A stretch of DNA of 64,000 nucleotides. Source: Ignavibacteriales bacterium. GTDB lineage: Bacteria > Bacteroidota > Ignavibacteria > Ignavibacteriales > Ignavibacteriaceae. The notes under the pieces are model-generated. The model was not told the origin of the DNA. It saw only the letters and a program-made list of their open reading frames with translations, and ran no database searches. Position numbers and translations under genes: made by a program. The stretch lies in the NCBI GenBank assembly GCA_003538625.1, contig DPRR01000028.1:310001-374000 (forward strand), written 5' to 3'. Below, piece after piece: positions 16,576 to 24,452 of the stretch; the first letter of the stretch is position 1; each line of letters begins with the position of its first letter.

Positions 16576-16874
16576 TATTTTTTCTTGATTGTTAGTTGAT
16601 ATTGTATCATAAAATTATGAAACCAAATTGTCGCATTCAACCCCTTAGATTGCCGTAATTTACCCCTTTGATTTTTCATTAATCATATTATTTTTGTCAA
16701 GCATTTATAATTAGCAAACAATAATTTATTGTTGTGTAAAATACAGTACTAGCAACAATTATTTAAATCCGATTCTATCTAAAAAGAACTTTTTATTACT
16801 ATTACCTTCTATTCCCGATTATTAAAAGATAAGCGGAATTAGATATTTTATATTTCAAAACAAAGGAGGCAATT
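16576..16874. promoter_or_regulatory. Divergent intergenic region between the GlxA-type regulator and the VOC cluster
   Basis: This 299-bp AT-rich stretch separates the leftward regulator from the rightward VOC gene and contains no open frame worth calling. It must hold the promoters of both directions. I cannot point to clear promoter boxes or operator repeats. The only strong signal is AAAGGAGG at 16862-16869, a near-perfect Shine-Dalgarno five bases before the ATG at 16875, stronger than most in this window. Confidence 0.5.
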
Positions 16875-17312
16875 ATGAAATCGATCAATCCGTATTTGAA
16901 CTTTCCGGGTAACACCGAAGAAGCATTCAATTTTTATAGAAAAGTTTTTGGCGGGGATTTCCTGGGCGGCATCTTCCGATTTAAGGATACACCCGACGCA
17001 GAAAAGCTGAGTAAAAGTGATCAGGAAAAAGTAATGCATGTGGCTTTACCGATGGGCAAAGATAATATGATTATGGCAACGGATGCTCTGGAATCAATGG
17101 GATTTAAATTAACATTCGGAAATAATTTTTATATCTCGGTTTATGCTGAAAGCAAGGAAGAAGCTGACAAACTTTTTAATGGTCTTTCAGAAGGTGGTAA
17201 AGTAGAAATGCCAATGGCTGATCAGTTTTGGGGCGATTATTTTGGTTCATTAGCAGATAGGTTCGGTGTTCGTTGGATGGTAATCTATTCTGCGCCAAAA
17301 GAAAATCAATAA
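16875..17312 (+). CDS. VOC family protein, PhnB-like
   Basis: A 145-residue vicinal-oxygen-chelate fold protein of the PhnB/3-demethylubiquinone-methyltransferase-like group. It opens with 'INPYLNFPGNTEEAFNFYRKVFGG' features and ends with 'FWGDYFGSLADRFGVRWMV', both characteristic. The function of the group is not defined; members are often near regulators and resistance or stress genes. The strong ribosome-binding site AAAGGAGG is at 16862-16869. It is the first gene of a same-strand run reaching 23448. Confidence 0.85.
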   Translation: MKSINPYLNFPGNTEEAFNFYRKVFGGDFLGGIFRFKDTPDAEKLSKSDQEKVMHVALPMGKDNMIMATDALESMGFKLTFGNNFYISVYAESKEEADKLFNGLSEGGKVEMPMADQFWGDYFGSLADRFGVRWMVIYSAPKENQ

Positions 17313-17330
17313 TTAATAGAAATAATTTTT

Positions 17331-17882
17331 ATGAGAAAATTAGTTTTTGCAATCAACATTACGATAGATGGCTTTGCTGATCACACTGCAGGTATTGCCG
17401 ATGATGAATTGCATGACTTTTTTACGGATTTGCTGGATACTGTTGACATCTCTTTGATGGGACGGAAAACTTATCAGCTTATGGAAAATTATTGGCCTAA
17501 AGCATATGAAGATCCAAAGGCAACTAAAAGTATAATTGATTTTGCAGATAAATTTAATGCAATGAATAAAATCGTTTTTTCAAACACCCTTACAGAAGTT
17601 AGCTGGAAAAATTCCCGGTTAGCAAGTGAAGATTTATTGAAAGTAGTATCCGATTTGAAGAATCAAAATGGAAAAAATATATCCGCCGGAAGCTTGAGCA
17701 TCGCTAACCAATTATTTAATGCAAATTTAATTGATGAATTCTGGTTTCTTATCCATCCGGTAGTTTTAGGAGAAGGGAAAAAATTGTTTGATGGCTTAGA
17801 TAGGAAAAGTCAATTTGAATTACTTGATATCAAAAAATTTAATTCAGGGGTGGTTGTTCTTCACTACAAAAATCTTAGGTGA
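17331..17882 (+). CDS. Dihydrofolate-reductase-like (RibD C-terminal domain) protein
   Basis: A 183-residue protein with the RibD-C/DHFR-like fold: 'MRKLVFAINITIDGFAD' at the N-terminus, 'SLMGRKTYQLMENYW' in the middle and 'WFLIHPVVLGEGKKLFDG' near the end. Members are presumed NAD(P)H-dependent reductases, usually with no known substrate. It starts 18 bp after the VOC gene. It is one of three such genes in this cluster, with those at 19368 and 19997. Confidence 0.85.
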   Translation: MRKLVFAINITIDGFADHTAGIADDELHDFFTDLLDTVDISLMGRKTYQLMENYWPKAYEDPKATKSIIDFADKFNAMNKIVFSNTLTEVSWKNSRLASEDLLKVVSDLKNQNGKNISAGSLSIANQLFNANLIDEFWFLIHPVVLGEGKKLFDGLDRKSQFELLDIKKFNSGVVVLHYKNLR

Positions 17883-17918
17883 TTTTTATTTAATAAACCA
17901 AAACAAAAGGATACTATA

Positions 17919-18797
17919 ATGAATAAAATAACTCCTCATTTATGGTATGATAAAGAAGCAAAAGAAGCCGCGGAGTTTTATTGTTCGCTCTTTCAGGATT
18001 CAAAAATAACAAACGTCACAACACTTCATAATACGCCTTCAGGTGATGCTGATATTGTTTCGTTTGAGCTTTCCGGACAAAAATTTATGGCTATAAGCGC
18101 AGGACCTTTTTTCAAATTAAATGAATCAATTTCTCTCTTTGCTTATTGTGAATCGGATGAGAAAATTGAACAGGTGTACCACAAGTTATGTGAAGGTGGA
18201 AAAATTTTATTTCCTCTCGATAAATATGACTGGAGTCCTAAATATGCCTGGGTTGTTGATAAATTTGGTCTCTCCTGGCAGCTTGATGTTGAAAAAATAA
18301 ATAATCAGCAGAAAATCTTGCCTGCACTATTATTTGTTAATGATAAAGTTTTAAAAGTTAAAGAAGCTGCGGAATTCTATTGCTCCGTTTTCCCGAATTC
18401 AAAAACAATTATGGAATTTCCTTATGATAAATCGGCAGGTTTGCCGGATGGTGCTTTATTATTCACTCAATTTAAATTATCGGAGTATCTTTTTAACGCA
18501 ATGAGCGGACAGGGAGAACATAAGTTTGATTTTAACGAAGCAATGTCTTTTATGGTAAACTGCGATACACAGGAGGAAATAGATTATTACTGGGAAAAAC
18601 TTTCAGCAGTTCCGGAATCGGAACAATGCGGTTGGTGTAAAGATAAGTTTGGAGTATCCTGGCAAATTGTTCCATCTATACTTGGCGAAATGATGAGTAA
18701 AGGCACAAGAGAACAAATTGATCGCCTTACACAAGCTTTCCTGCCAATGAAGAAATTTAATATTGCTGAGGTAGAAAAAGCATTTAAAAATTATTAA
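17919..18797 (+). CDS. Two-domain VOC family protein
   Basis: A 292-residue protein made of two tandem PhnB/3-dmu-9_3-mt domains. The first, residues about 1-125, starts 'ITPHLWYDKEAKEAAEFYCSLF' in style and ends 'WVVDKFGLSWQLD'. The second, about 132-270, has 'VKEAAEFYCSVFPNSK' and ends 'GWCKDKFGVSWQIV'. The internal duplication is clear. The function is unknown. It lies 36 bp after the RibD-like gene and is followed by a hairpin repeat. Confidence 0.86.
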   Translation: MNKITPHLWYDKEAKEAAEFYCSLFQDSKITNVTTLHNTPSGDADIVSFELSGQKFMAISAGPFFKLNESISLFAYCESDEKIEQVYHKLCEGGKILFPLDKYDWSPKYAWVVDKFGLSWQLDVEKINNQQKILPALLFVNDKVLKVKEAAEFYCSVFPNSKTIMEFPYDKSAGLPDGALLFTQFKLSEYLFNAMSGQGEHKFDFNEAMSFMVNCDTQEEIDYYWEKLSAVPESEQCGWCKDKFGVSWQIVPSILGEMMSKGTREQIDRLTQAFLPMKKFNIAEVEKAFKNY

Positions 18798-18799
18798 AA

Positions 18800-18879
18800 A
18801 CCCGCCTTCGGCAGGCAAGTTAAAAATGAATAATTGATTAATTGCTGTATTGTCAAATTGTCAAAACAATATAGCAATT
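18800..18879. repeat. Short hairpin repeats after the two-domain VOC gene
   Basis: A GC-rich hairpin built on 'GCCTTCGGCAGGC' lies at about 18802-18816, immediately after the stop. A second structure pairs AATTGCTGTATTGT (18840-18853) with ACAATATAGCAATT (18866-18879), 14 bp perfect except for one G-T type mismatch. The latter has the word composition (attg, caatt) of a dispersed repeat. The structures might separate the transcripts on either side. Confidence 0.55.
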
Positions 18880-18909
18880 GGATAATTTAACAATTGAAAG
18901 GAGTTTGAG

Positions 18910-19326
18910 ATGAGTAATACTAAAATCACAATAGAAGCAGAAATTTCTGCAGATGCAAAAAAAGTCTGGGACTATTTTAACAAACCCGAACACATTACAA
19001 AGTGGAATTCTGCTTTGGATGAATGGCATTGTCCAAGTGCAGAAAATGATTTAAGAGTCGGCGGAAAACTAAAAAGCAGAATGGAGGCAAAAGACGGCAG
19101 CGTTGGGTTTGACTTTGAAGCTGTTTACGATGAAGTAATAAATGAGAAGAAAATCGTATATACAATCGCTGACGGAAGACAGGTCGTCACAAATTTTGAA
19201 AACCTTGGTAACATGACAAAAGTAACCACAACATTCGAAGCTGAAAATGAAAATCCCGTTGAAATGCAAAGAGCTGGCTGGCAGTCAATTCTGGATAATT
19301 TTAAAAAGTATGTGGAATCGAATTGA
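18910..19326 (+). CDS. SRPBCC (AHSA1-like) domain protein
   Basis: A 138-residue START/Bet v1-type protein of the AHSA1 group. It begins 'ITIEAEISADAKKVWDYFNK' and has 'HITKWNSALDEWHCP', then 'VTTTFEAENENP' and 'QRAGWQSILDNFKKYVE', all typical. Such proteins form a hydrophobic pocket; their ligands are not known. The ribosome-binding site is AAAGGAG at 18897-18903, seven bases before the ATG. It belongs to the small-domain cluster. Confidence 0.87.
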   Translation: MSNTKITIEAEISADAKKVWDYFNKPEHITKWNSALDEWHCPSAENDLRVGGKLKSRMEAKDGSVGFDFEAVYDEVINEKKIVYTIADGRQVVTNFENLGNMTKVTTTFEAENENPVEMQRAGWQSILDNFKKYVESN

Positions 19327-19367
19327 TGTGTAAAAAAATATCTTAACATATTTTGATAGGAAAATAT

Positions 19368-19931
19368 ATGCGAAAACTTATAATGTGGAATATTATTACA
19401 CTTGATGGTTATTTTGAAGGAAACAAAAACTGGGAATTGCCTTTTCACGAGTTGGTTTGGGGAGAAGAGCTTGAGAAACTAAGTCTTGAACAATTACACT
19501 CAGCAGACTATCTCGTTTTTGGTCGCGTAACTTATGAAGGAATGGCCGCATACTGGACAAAAGCATTAGAAGAAAATATCGAACAGGGAGAAATTGCAGA
19601 ACTAATGAATAAAATTCCTAAACTCGTTTTTTCTAAAACATTGAAATCAGTTGAGTGGAATAATTCAACCCTGATAAAAGAAAATGCTTCTGCTGAAATT
19701 TCTAAACTGAAATCTCAAGGCAATGGAGATATGTATGTATTTGGAAGTGCCAACCTTTCAGAGACATTTATAAATGATAATCTTTTTGACGAATATCGTA
19801 TTGGCATAGCTCCGGTTATTTTGGGCAGCGGGCGTCCACTGTTCAGTCAGGGAATATCTTCTATAAATTTATCTCTTATTTCAACACAACAGCTTTCAAA
19901 TGGCGGTGTAGTTTTGAAATTCAAAAAATAA
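19368..19931 (+). CDS. Dihydrofolate-reductase-like (RibD C-terminal domain) protein
   Basis: The frame is open from a TTG at 19353, but ATG 19368 is chosen because AGG at 19358-19360 lies seven bases in front and the family starts 'MRKLIMWNIITLDGYF'. The 187-residue product has 'LVFGRVTYEGMAAYW' and ends with 'YRIGIAPVILGSGRPLF', the standard RibD-C features. It is a paralogue of the genes at 17331 and 19997. A reductase role is presumed only. Confidence 0.85.
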   Translation: MRKLIMWNIITLDGYFEGNKNWELPFHELVWGEELEKLSLEQLHSADYLVFGRVTYEGMAAYWTKALEENIEQGEIAELMNKIPKLVFSKTLKSVEWNNSTLIKENASAEISKLKSQGNGDMYVFGSANLSETFINDNLFDEYRIGIAPVILGSGRPLFSQGISSINLSLISTQQLSNGGVVLKFKK

Positions 19932-19996
19932 TTATAGATAAGTGCTCTTTTCTAAATAGGATCTTATTTGAAATAATTATCTAAAAGGTAACATAA

Positions 19997-20605
19997 ATGA
20001 GAAAAATAATTGTCCAGGAGTTTATCACATTAGACGGAGTAATGCAGGCTCCCGGCGGGCCAGATGAAGATACGTCAAGCGGTTTCAAATATGGCGGCTG
20101 GACTGCCCCGTATTTTCATGAAGCTGACAAGGAAGCCGACAAGTTCATGCAAAAAGTTATGGAGTCCACTGATCTTCTATTGGGCAAGAAAACATATAAG
20201 ATTTTTGCCGCCTACTGGCCTGAACATTCAGACATGTGGCCTGGCATCAACGATGTAACGAAATATGCGGTTTCTCATAAACAGATGGAGCTTACCTGGA
20301 CAAACTCAGAATTGATTACTGGCGATGTAATAACACGCATCAAAAAGCTCAAATCCGGAGAAGGTTCGATTTTAAAAGTAATTGGCAGTGGTAATTTGAC
20401 TCAAACATTGTTTAAACATGATCTTGTTGATGAGCTATGGCTTATGATTTTCCCGATTACGCTCGGTACTGGTAAACGCTTATTCGATGATGGTACTATT
20501 CCTGCTTCCTTTGTAATAACAGATAGTTTGGTTACATCAAATGGAGTGATCTTCGCAAATTATAAAAGAGCTGGCGAAGTTAAGACAGGAACTGTAGGTG
20601 CTTAA
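19997..20605 (+). CDS. Dihydrofolate-reductase-like (RibD C-terminal domain) protein
   Basis: A 202-residue RibD-C-like protein: 'MRKIIVQEFITLDGVMQAPGG', then 'LLLGKKTYKIFAAYWPEH' and 'ELWLMIFPITLGTGKRLFDDG'. The 'EDTSSGFKYGGWTAPYF' segment is typical of the YyaP/DHFR-like subgroup. It appears to be the third paralogue in the cluster, with clearly divergent sequence, so it is more likely an older duplication or a separate acquisition than a recent copy. Confidence 0.86.
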   Translation: MRKIIVQEFITLDGVMQAPGGPDEDTSSGFKYGGWTAPYFHEADKEADKFMQKVMESTDLLLGKKTYKIFAAYWPEHSDMWPGINDVTKYAVSHKQMELTWTNSELITGDVITRIKKLKSGEGSILKVIGSGNLTQTLFKHDLVDELWLMIFPITLGTGKRLFDDGTIPASFVITDSLVTSNGVIFANYKRAGEVKTGTVGA

Positions 20606-20678
20606 GATTTTCAACTTGTTAATCATTTTTCTGCCCAATTAAATATAAATTATAAGAATTTATTACTAAAGGAAGAAG

Positions 20679-21059
20679 TTGGCTAAAACAAATCTCAAAT
20701 CTGTTGATGAATACATTAAAACTTTTCCGGCTGATATTCAAAAGATTTTAAAGCAGGTAAGAGAGACAATTAAAAAAGCGGCACCCGAAGCTGAAGAAAC
20801 AATCAATTATCAGATACCAACATTTAAGTTAAATGGCAATCTTGTTCACTTTGCTGCGTTTAAAAATCATATTGGTTTTTATCCTGCACCATCAGGACTG
20901 AAGAAATTCCAAAAAGAACTATCTGATTATAAATCTTCTAAAGGCTCGGTACAGTTTCCGATTGATAAGCCAATACCTTTAGCACTAATAATAAAAATTG
21001 TGAAGTCCCGAGTAAAAGAAAATCTTGAAAAAATAATAAAGAGAAAGGATGTGGATTAA
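20679..21059 (+). CDS. DUF1801 (YdhG-like) protein
   Basis: A 126-residue DUF1801 protein with the classic start 'SVDEYIKTFPADIQKILKQV', then 'APEAEETINYQIPTFKLNG' and 'FKNHIGFYPAPSG'. Related proteins include YdhG and a Bacillus iron chaperone, but a metal role here is not shown. The start is TTG 20679 with AAAGGAAG at 20668-20675 just in front; no ATG lies nearby. The next gene starts five bases after its stop. Confidence 0.87.
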   Translation: MAKTNLKSVDEYIKTFPADIQKILKQVRETIKKAAPEAEETINYQIPTFKLNGNLVHFAAFKNHIGFYPAPSGLKKFQKELSDYKSSKGSVQFPIDKPIPLALIIKIVKSRVKENLEKIIKRKDVD

Positions 21060-21064
21060 TAATT

Positions 21065-21514
21065 ATGCAAAAACTAAAGTTTTCAATTGAGATCAATGCA
21101 CCTAAAGAAAAAGTCTGGGATTCAATGCTTGAAGATAAAACTTATCGTATATGGACTGAAGCATTTTCATCTGGTTCACATTATGTTGGCGCTTGGGACA
21201 AAGGAAGTAAAATTCTTTTTCTTGGTCCAAATGAAAAAGGAATTATGGGTGGCATGGTAAGCCGCATCAAGGAAAACAGAAAGCACGAATATATTTCAAT
21301 CGAACATCTTGGTATAGTTCACGATGGCGTAGAGGATACAACCAGCGATGCTGTCAAGCCATGGGCTGGCTCTCTAGAGAACTATACTTTTAAAAATCTT
21401 AATGGAAAAACAGAACTGCTTGTTGATATAGATATCAATGATGAATACAAAGATATGTTCAACGATATGTGGCCAAAAGCACTTCAGAAACTGAAAGAAC
21501 TGTCAGAAAAATAA
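21065..21514 (+). CDS. SRPBCC domain protein
   Basis: A 149-residue START/Bet v1-type protein. It starts 'KLKFSIEINAPKEKVWDSML' and continues with 'IWTEAFSSGSHYVGAWDKGS', then ends 'MWPKALQKLKELSEK'. It is related to, but not the same as, the SRPBCC protein at 18910. It begins five bases after the DUF1801 gene, so they are almost certainly co-transcribed. Ligand unknown. Confidence 0.84.
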   Translation: MQKLKFSIEINAPKEKVWDSMLEDKTYRIWTEAFSSGSHYVGAWDKGSKILFLGPNEKGIMGGMVSRIKENRKHEYISIEHLGIVHDGVEDTTSDAVKPWAGSLENYTFKNLNGKTELLVDIDINDEYKDMFNDMWPKALQKLKELSEK

Positions 21515-21591
21515 TTTTCACTTTAAGTACAAATCGTATTTTAAAATCTACTCAACAGATAAACTTGAACGAAAACGCTAAACTCGAAATA

Positions 21592-23007
21592 ATGAACAGA
21601 ACAAATAAATCTGAATCTAGGCTGAATTCGCTTTGGATAGAGCTGAAAGACGCAGTCAGCGGCAGCGAAGCGGACTATACTGAAATAAAAATCGGTAAAG
21701 CAATTTTCCTTCTTGCTGTTCCGATGATTCTTGAATTAATAATGGAATCAACCTTTGCTGTTGTTGACATTTTCTTTGTCGGAAAACTTGGTCCATCTGC
21801 TGTTGCTACAGTCGGGTTAACCGAAACATATTTATTCTTACTGTACTCAATCGGAATGGGATTAGCAATGGCGGTAACCGCTATTGTTGCAAGACGAATT
21901 GGAGAGAAGGAAAAAGAAAAAGCCGGTATAAGTGCCGTGCAATCTATTTTTCTTGCAGTATTAATTTCTCTTCCGTTTGCGTTTGCCGGAATATTTTATT
22001 CGAAAGAATTGCTTGCCGTAATGGGTGCTGATGCGTGGGTTATTGAGCATGGTTATCATTATATGCAATGGATGCTCGGCGGGAATGCTGTTATTATGCT
22101 TCTGTTCATCATCAATGCAATCTTCAGAGGTGCCGGCGATGCAGCAATTGCAATGCGTGTTCTGTGGATAGCAAACGGAATTAATATGGTTCTTGATCCT
22201 ATTTTGATTTTTGGCTGGGGACCATTTCCTCAACTAGGAATTGAAGGCGCTGCTATCGCAACAAACATTGGAAGAGGCATTGGAGTTCTTACACAGCTTT
22301 GGTTTCTCTTTAACGGTGTTAAACATATTCGCGTTTTCAAATCTCAACTGCATTTTCAATGGCAAACTATTAAGACGATTGTGAAAACCTCATTAGGTGG
22401 AGTCGGACAAATGATTATTGCAATGACTTCCTGGATTTTTATAATGCGGATTCTTGCAGAATTCGGAAGTGAAGTTGTTGCGGGAACCACAATTGCATTG
22501 CGAATTATGATGTTTACAATGATGCCTGCATGGGGAATGTCGAATGCAGTCGCAACTCTTGTGGGACAAAACCTTGGTGCTAAAAAACCTGATAGGGCTG
22601 AACGCTCCGTTTGGATTACTGGTTTATGGAATATGGTATTCTTGATCGGCGTTGCTGTGGTTTATTTTTTAGCCAGCGAATCTTTGGTTGGAATATTTAC
22701 AGATGACCTGAAAGTAATTTCAGTTGGGGCAATGTGGCTTCGTATTGTTTCCTACTCTTATTTCGTTTATGGATGGTGGATGGTTGCATCACAGGCATTT
22801 AATGGTGCCGGAGATACTATTACCCCCACTAAAATTAATTTTGTTTTCTTCTGGCTGATTGAAATTCCGCTTTCATATTTTCTGGCAAAGACACTTGGTA
22901 TGGAATACTCTGGAGTTTTCTGGGCAATCTTTATAGCTGAGACTTCCGTAGGACTTTTTACACTTTGGTTGTTCAAGAAAGGCAAGTGGAAATCAATTCA
23001 GGTGTAA
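21592..23007 (+). CDS. MATE family multidrug/toxin efflux transporter
   Basis: The frame is open from 21469, overlapping the SRPBCC gene, but ATG 21592 gives the expected start of a 471-residue MATE transporter. Hydrophobic segments fit 12 membrane helices in two halves, beginning with 'AVPMILELIMESTFAVVDIFFV' features. The conserved N-half Pro-rich and 'GAGDAAIAMRV' motifs, and 'FNGAGDTITPTKINF' in the C-half, are family hallmarks. It would expel cationic compounds using a Na+ or H+ gradient. Its link to the small-domain cluster is only by position. Confidence 0.93.
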   Translation: MNRTNKSESRLNSLWIELKDAVSGSEADYTEIKIGKAIFLLAVPMILELIMESTFAVVDIFFVGKLGPSAVATVGLTETYLFLLYSIGMGLAMAVTAIVARRIGEKEKEKAGISAVQSIFLAVLISLPFAFAGIFYSKELLAVMGADAWVIEHGYHYMQWMLGGNAVIMLLFIINAIFRGAGDAAIAMRVLWIANGINMVLDPILIFGWGPFPQLGIEGAAIATNIGRGIGVLTQLWFLFNGVKHIRVFKSQLHFQWQTIKTIVKTSLGGVGQMIIAMTSWIFIMRILAEFGSEVVAGTTIALRIMMFTMMPAWGMSNAVATLVGQNLGAKKPDRAERSVWITGLWNMVFLIGVAVVYFLASESLVGIFTDDLKVISVGAMWLRIVSYSYFVYGWWMVASQAFNGAGDTITPTKINFVFFWLIEIPLSYFLAKTLGMEYSGVFWAIFIAETSVGLFTLWLFKKGKWKSIQV

Positions 23008-23079
23008 TTAAATAAAAGAGAAAGTTTTTTATAAGCAAAGTTTTTGTTGATGTTGAATTTTTATAAGGTGGAATACTAT

Positions 23080-23448
23080 ATGACAACAAATAAAGAAATC
23101 ATTGAAAAGTATATGGATGGATTTAACAAATCTGATCACGATCAAATTTTATCTTGCCTTACTGATGACGTTGAATGGATCTTGCCAGGCGTATTTCATC
23201 TTTATGGTAAAGATGAATATGATAAAGAGATTGAAAATCCTGCGTTTGAGGGAAAACCAATAATTCAGGTAACAAGAATGATTGAAGAAAATGATGTTGT
23301 AATTGCAGAAGGGACAGTCCGCGCAAAGAAAAAAGATGCTGCGTTTATTAATCTGGTTTTTTGCGATGTATTTGAGATGAGGAATGGATTAATAAAAAAA
23401 CTGGCTTCTTATTTAATGCCGCTAAATAATATGAACTCTATAAGATAG
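23080..23448 (+). CDS. SnoaL/NTF2-like protein
   Basis: The frame is open from 23044, but ATG 23080 with AAGGTGGA at 23065-23072 is the better start, giving 122 residues. The protein has the NTF2-like fold pattern 'EIIEKYMDGFNKSDHDQILSCL' in style, then 'DDVEWILPGVFHLYGKDE' and 'FCDVFEMRNGLIKKL'. Some members are polyketide cyclases and many are unknown. The function here is not known. It closes the rightward small-domain cluster. Confidence 0.83.
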   Translation: MTTNKEIIEKYMDGFNKSDHDQILSCLTDDVEWILPGVFHLYGKDEYDKEIENPAFEGKPIIQVTRMIEENDVVIAEGTVRAKKKDAAFINLVFCDVFEMRNGLIKKLASYLMPLNNMNSIR

Positions 23449-23518
23449 ATTAATAACTTAACCGGATTACTGAATATTATTTTTAAAAAAGAATTAATTA
23501 AACAGGAAGGGTACTTAA

Positions 23519-24439
23519 ATGAATCTTAATTTTAGAAAATCGCTGAAGCTCATTAAAATATTTTTTATCGTACTCGTTGTATTGATTTTCTACGGGAATT
23601 TATTTTCTCAATCGTATAATGATCTTGAGACTCTTGGCGGATATAAAACGAAAGTATTTTTAAGTGCCGGTAACCTTGACCGGGCAAAAATAGTTGCTGA
23701 AAGAATGGATAGAGTCTTAGAATTTTATAATAAACTAATCGCTTTTGAGCCCGATGTTACTTTATTAATTCTAAATCCAACCGACTGGCCAAAACATACA
23801 ACTTTTCCTGTTTATGGAATGCCGCATTATGATGATAAAAGAAATTTATTAATAATCGCCTCAGAGAATAACGAATTCTGGGAAAGCTTTATTCCTCCGG
23901 TAGATATATTGCCGGGCACGTTGGCTGAAAAAATCAAGTCGGCGTATGCAGATGCAGATGGTAATTTAACAATGCAGCCTTTTTTTGATTTGCTCGCAAT
24001 TCATGAAATTGGGCACGCTTATCAATTTCAAGCCGGATTAAATGTTCAGAGAATGTGGATGGGAGAATTGTTCTGCAATATTTTACTTCATTCATACATT
24101 GCAGAAAACGAACCTGACCAGTTATCTGCATTGACTGTGTTTCCGCAGATGGTCATATCTGCTGGCAAAGAAGAATATAAGTATACTTCATTATCCGATA
24201 TTGAAAAACGCTATGAGGAAATAGGAGAAAAATATCCCAAAAATTATGGATGGTATCAAAGCCGCTGGCATTTTGCAGCCGGCAAAATTTATGATGAAGC
24301 TGGTATTGATGCATTTATTAAACTATGGAAAGTTTTCTCTGAACAGAAAGAAAAATTGAATGATGATAAATTTGCAGAATTATTATCAGGCAACGTTCAT
24401 CAAAGTGTAGCAAATGTTATGCTGAGGTGGGATGAATAA
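23519..24439 (+). CDS. Exported protein with an HExxH metalloprotease-like motif
   Basis: A 306-residue protein starting at ATG 23519 with AGGAAGG at 23504-23510. The N-terminus is a long signal or anchor (about residues 10-32 hydrophobic, then SQS). In the middle, 'LLAIHEIGHAYQF' gives the zinc motif HEIGH, and 'MGELFCN' about 20 residues later supplies a candidate third ligand Glu, as in gluzincin peptidases. I do not recognise the specific family. The gene converges on the patatin gene with a 13-bp gap. Confidence 0.72.
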   Translation: MNLNFRKSLKLIKIFFIVLVVLIFYGNLFSQSYNDLETLGGYKTKVFLSAGNLDRAKIVAERMDRVLEFYNKLIAFEPDVTLLILNPTDWPKHTTFPVYGMPHYDDKRNLLIIASENNEFWESFIPPVDILPGTLAEKIKSAYADADGNLTMQPFFDLLAIHEIGHAYQFQAGLNVQRMWMGELFCNILLHSYIAENEPDQLSALTVFPQMVISAGKEEYKYTSLSDIEKRYEEIGEKYPKNYGWYQSRWHFAAGKIYDEAGIDAFIKLWKVFSEQKEKLNDDKFAELLSGNVHQSVANVMLRWDE

Positions 24440-24452
24440 ATATAAATTAGGT

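Noticed and set aside
21469..21591. Upstream extension of the MATE gene
   Set aside because: It overlaps the SRPBCC coding end; the extension is polar, not family-like, and ATG 21592 gives the expected length.
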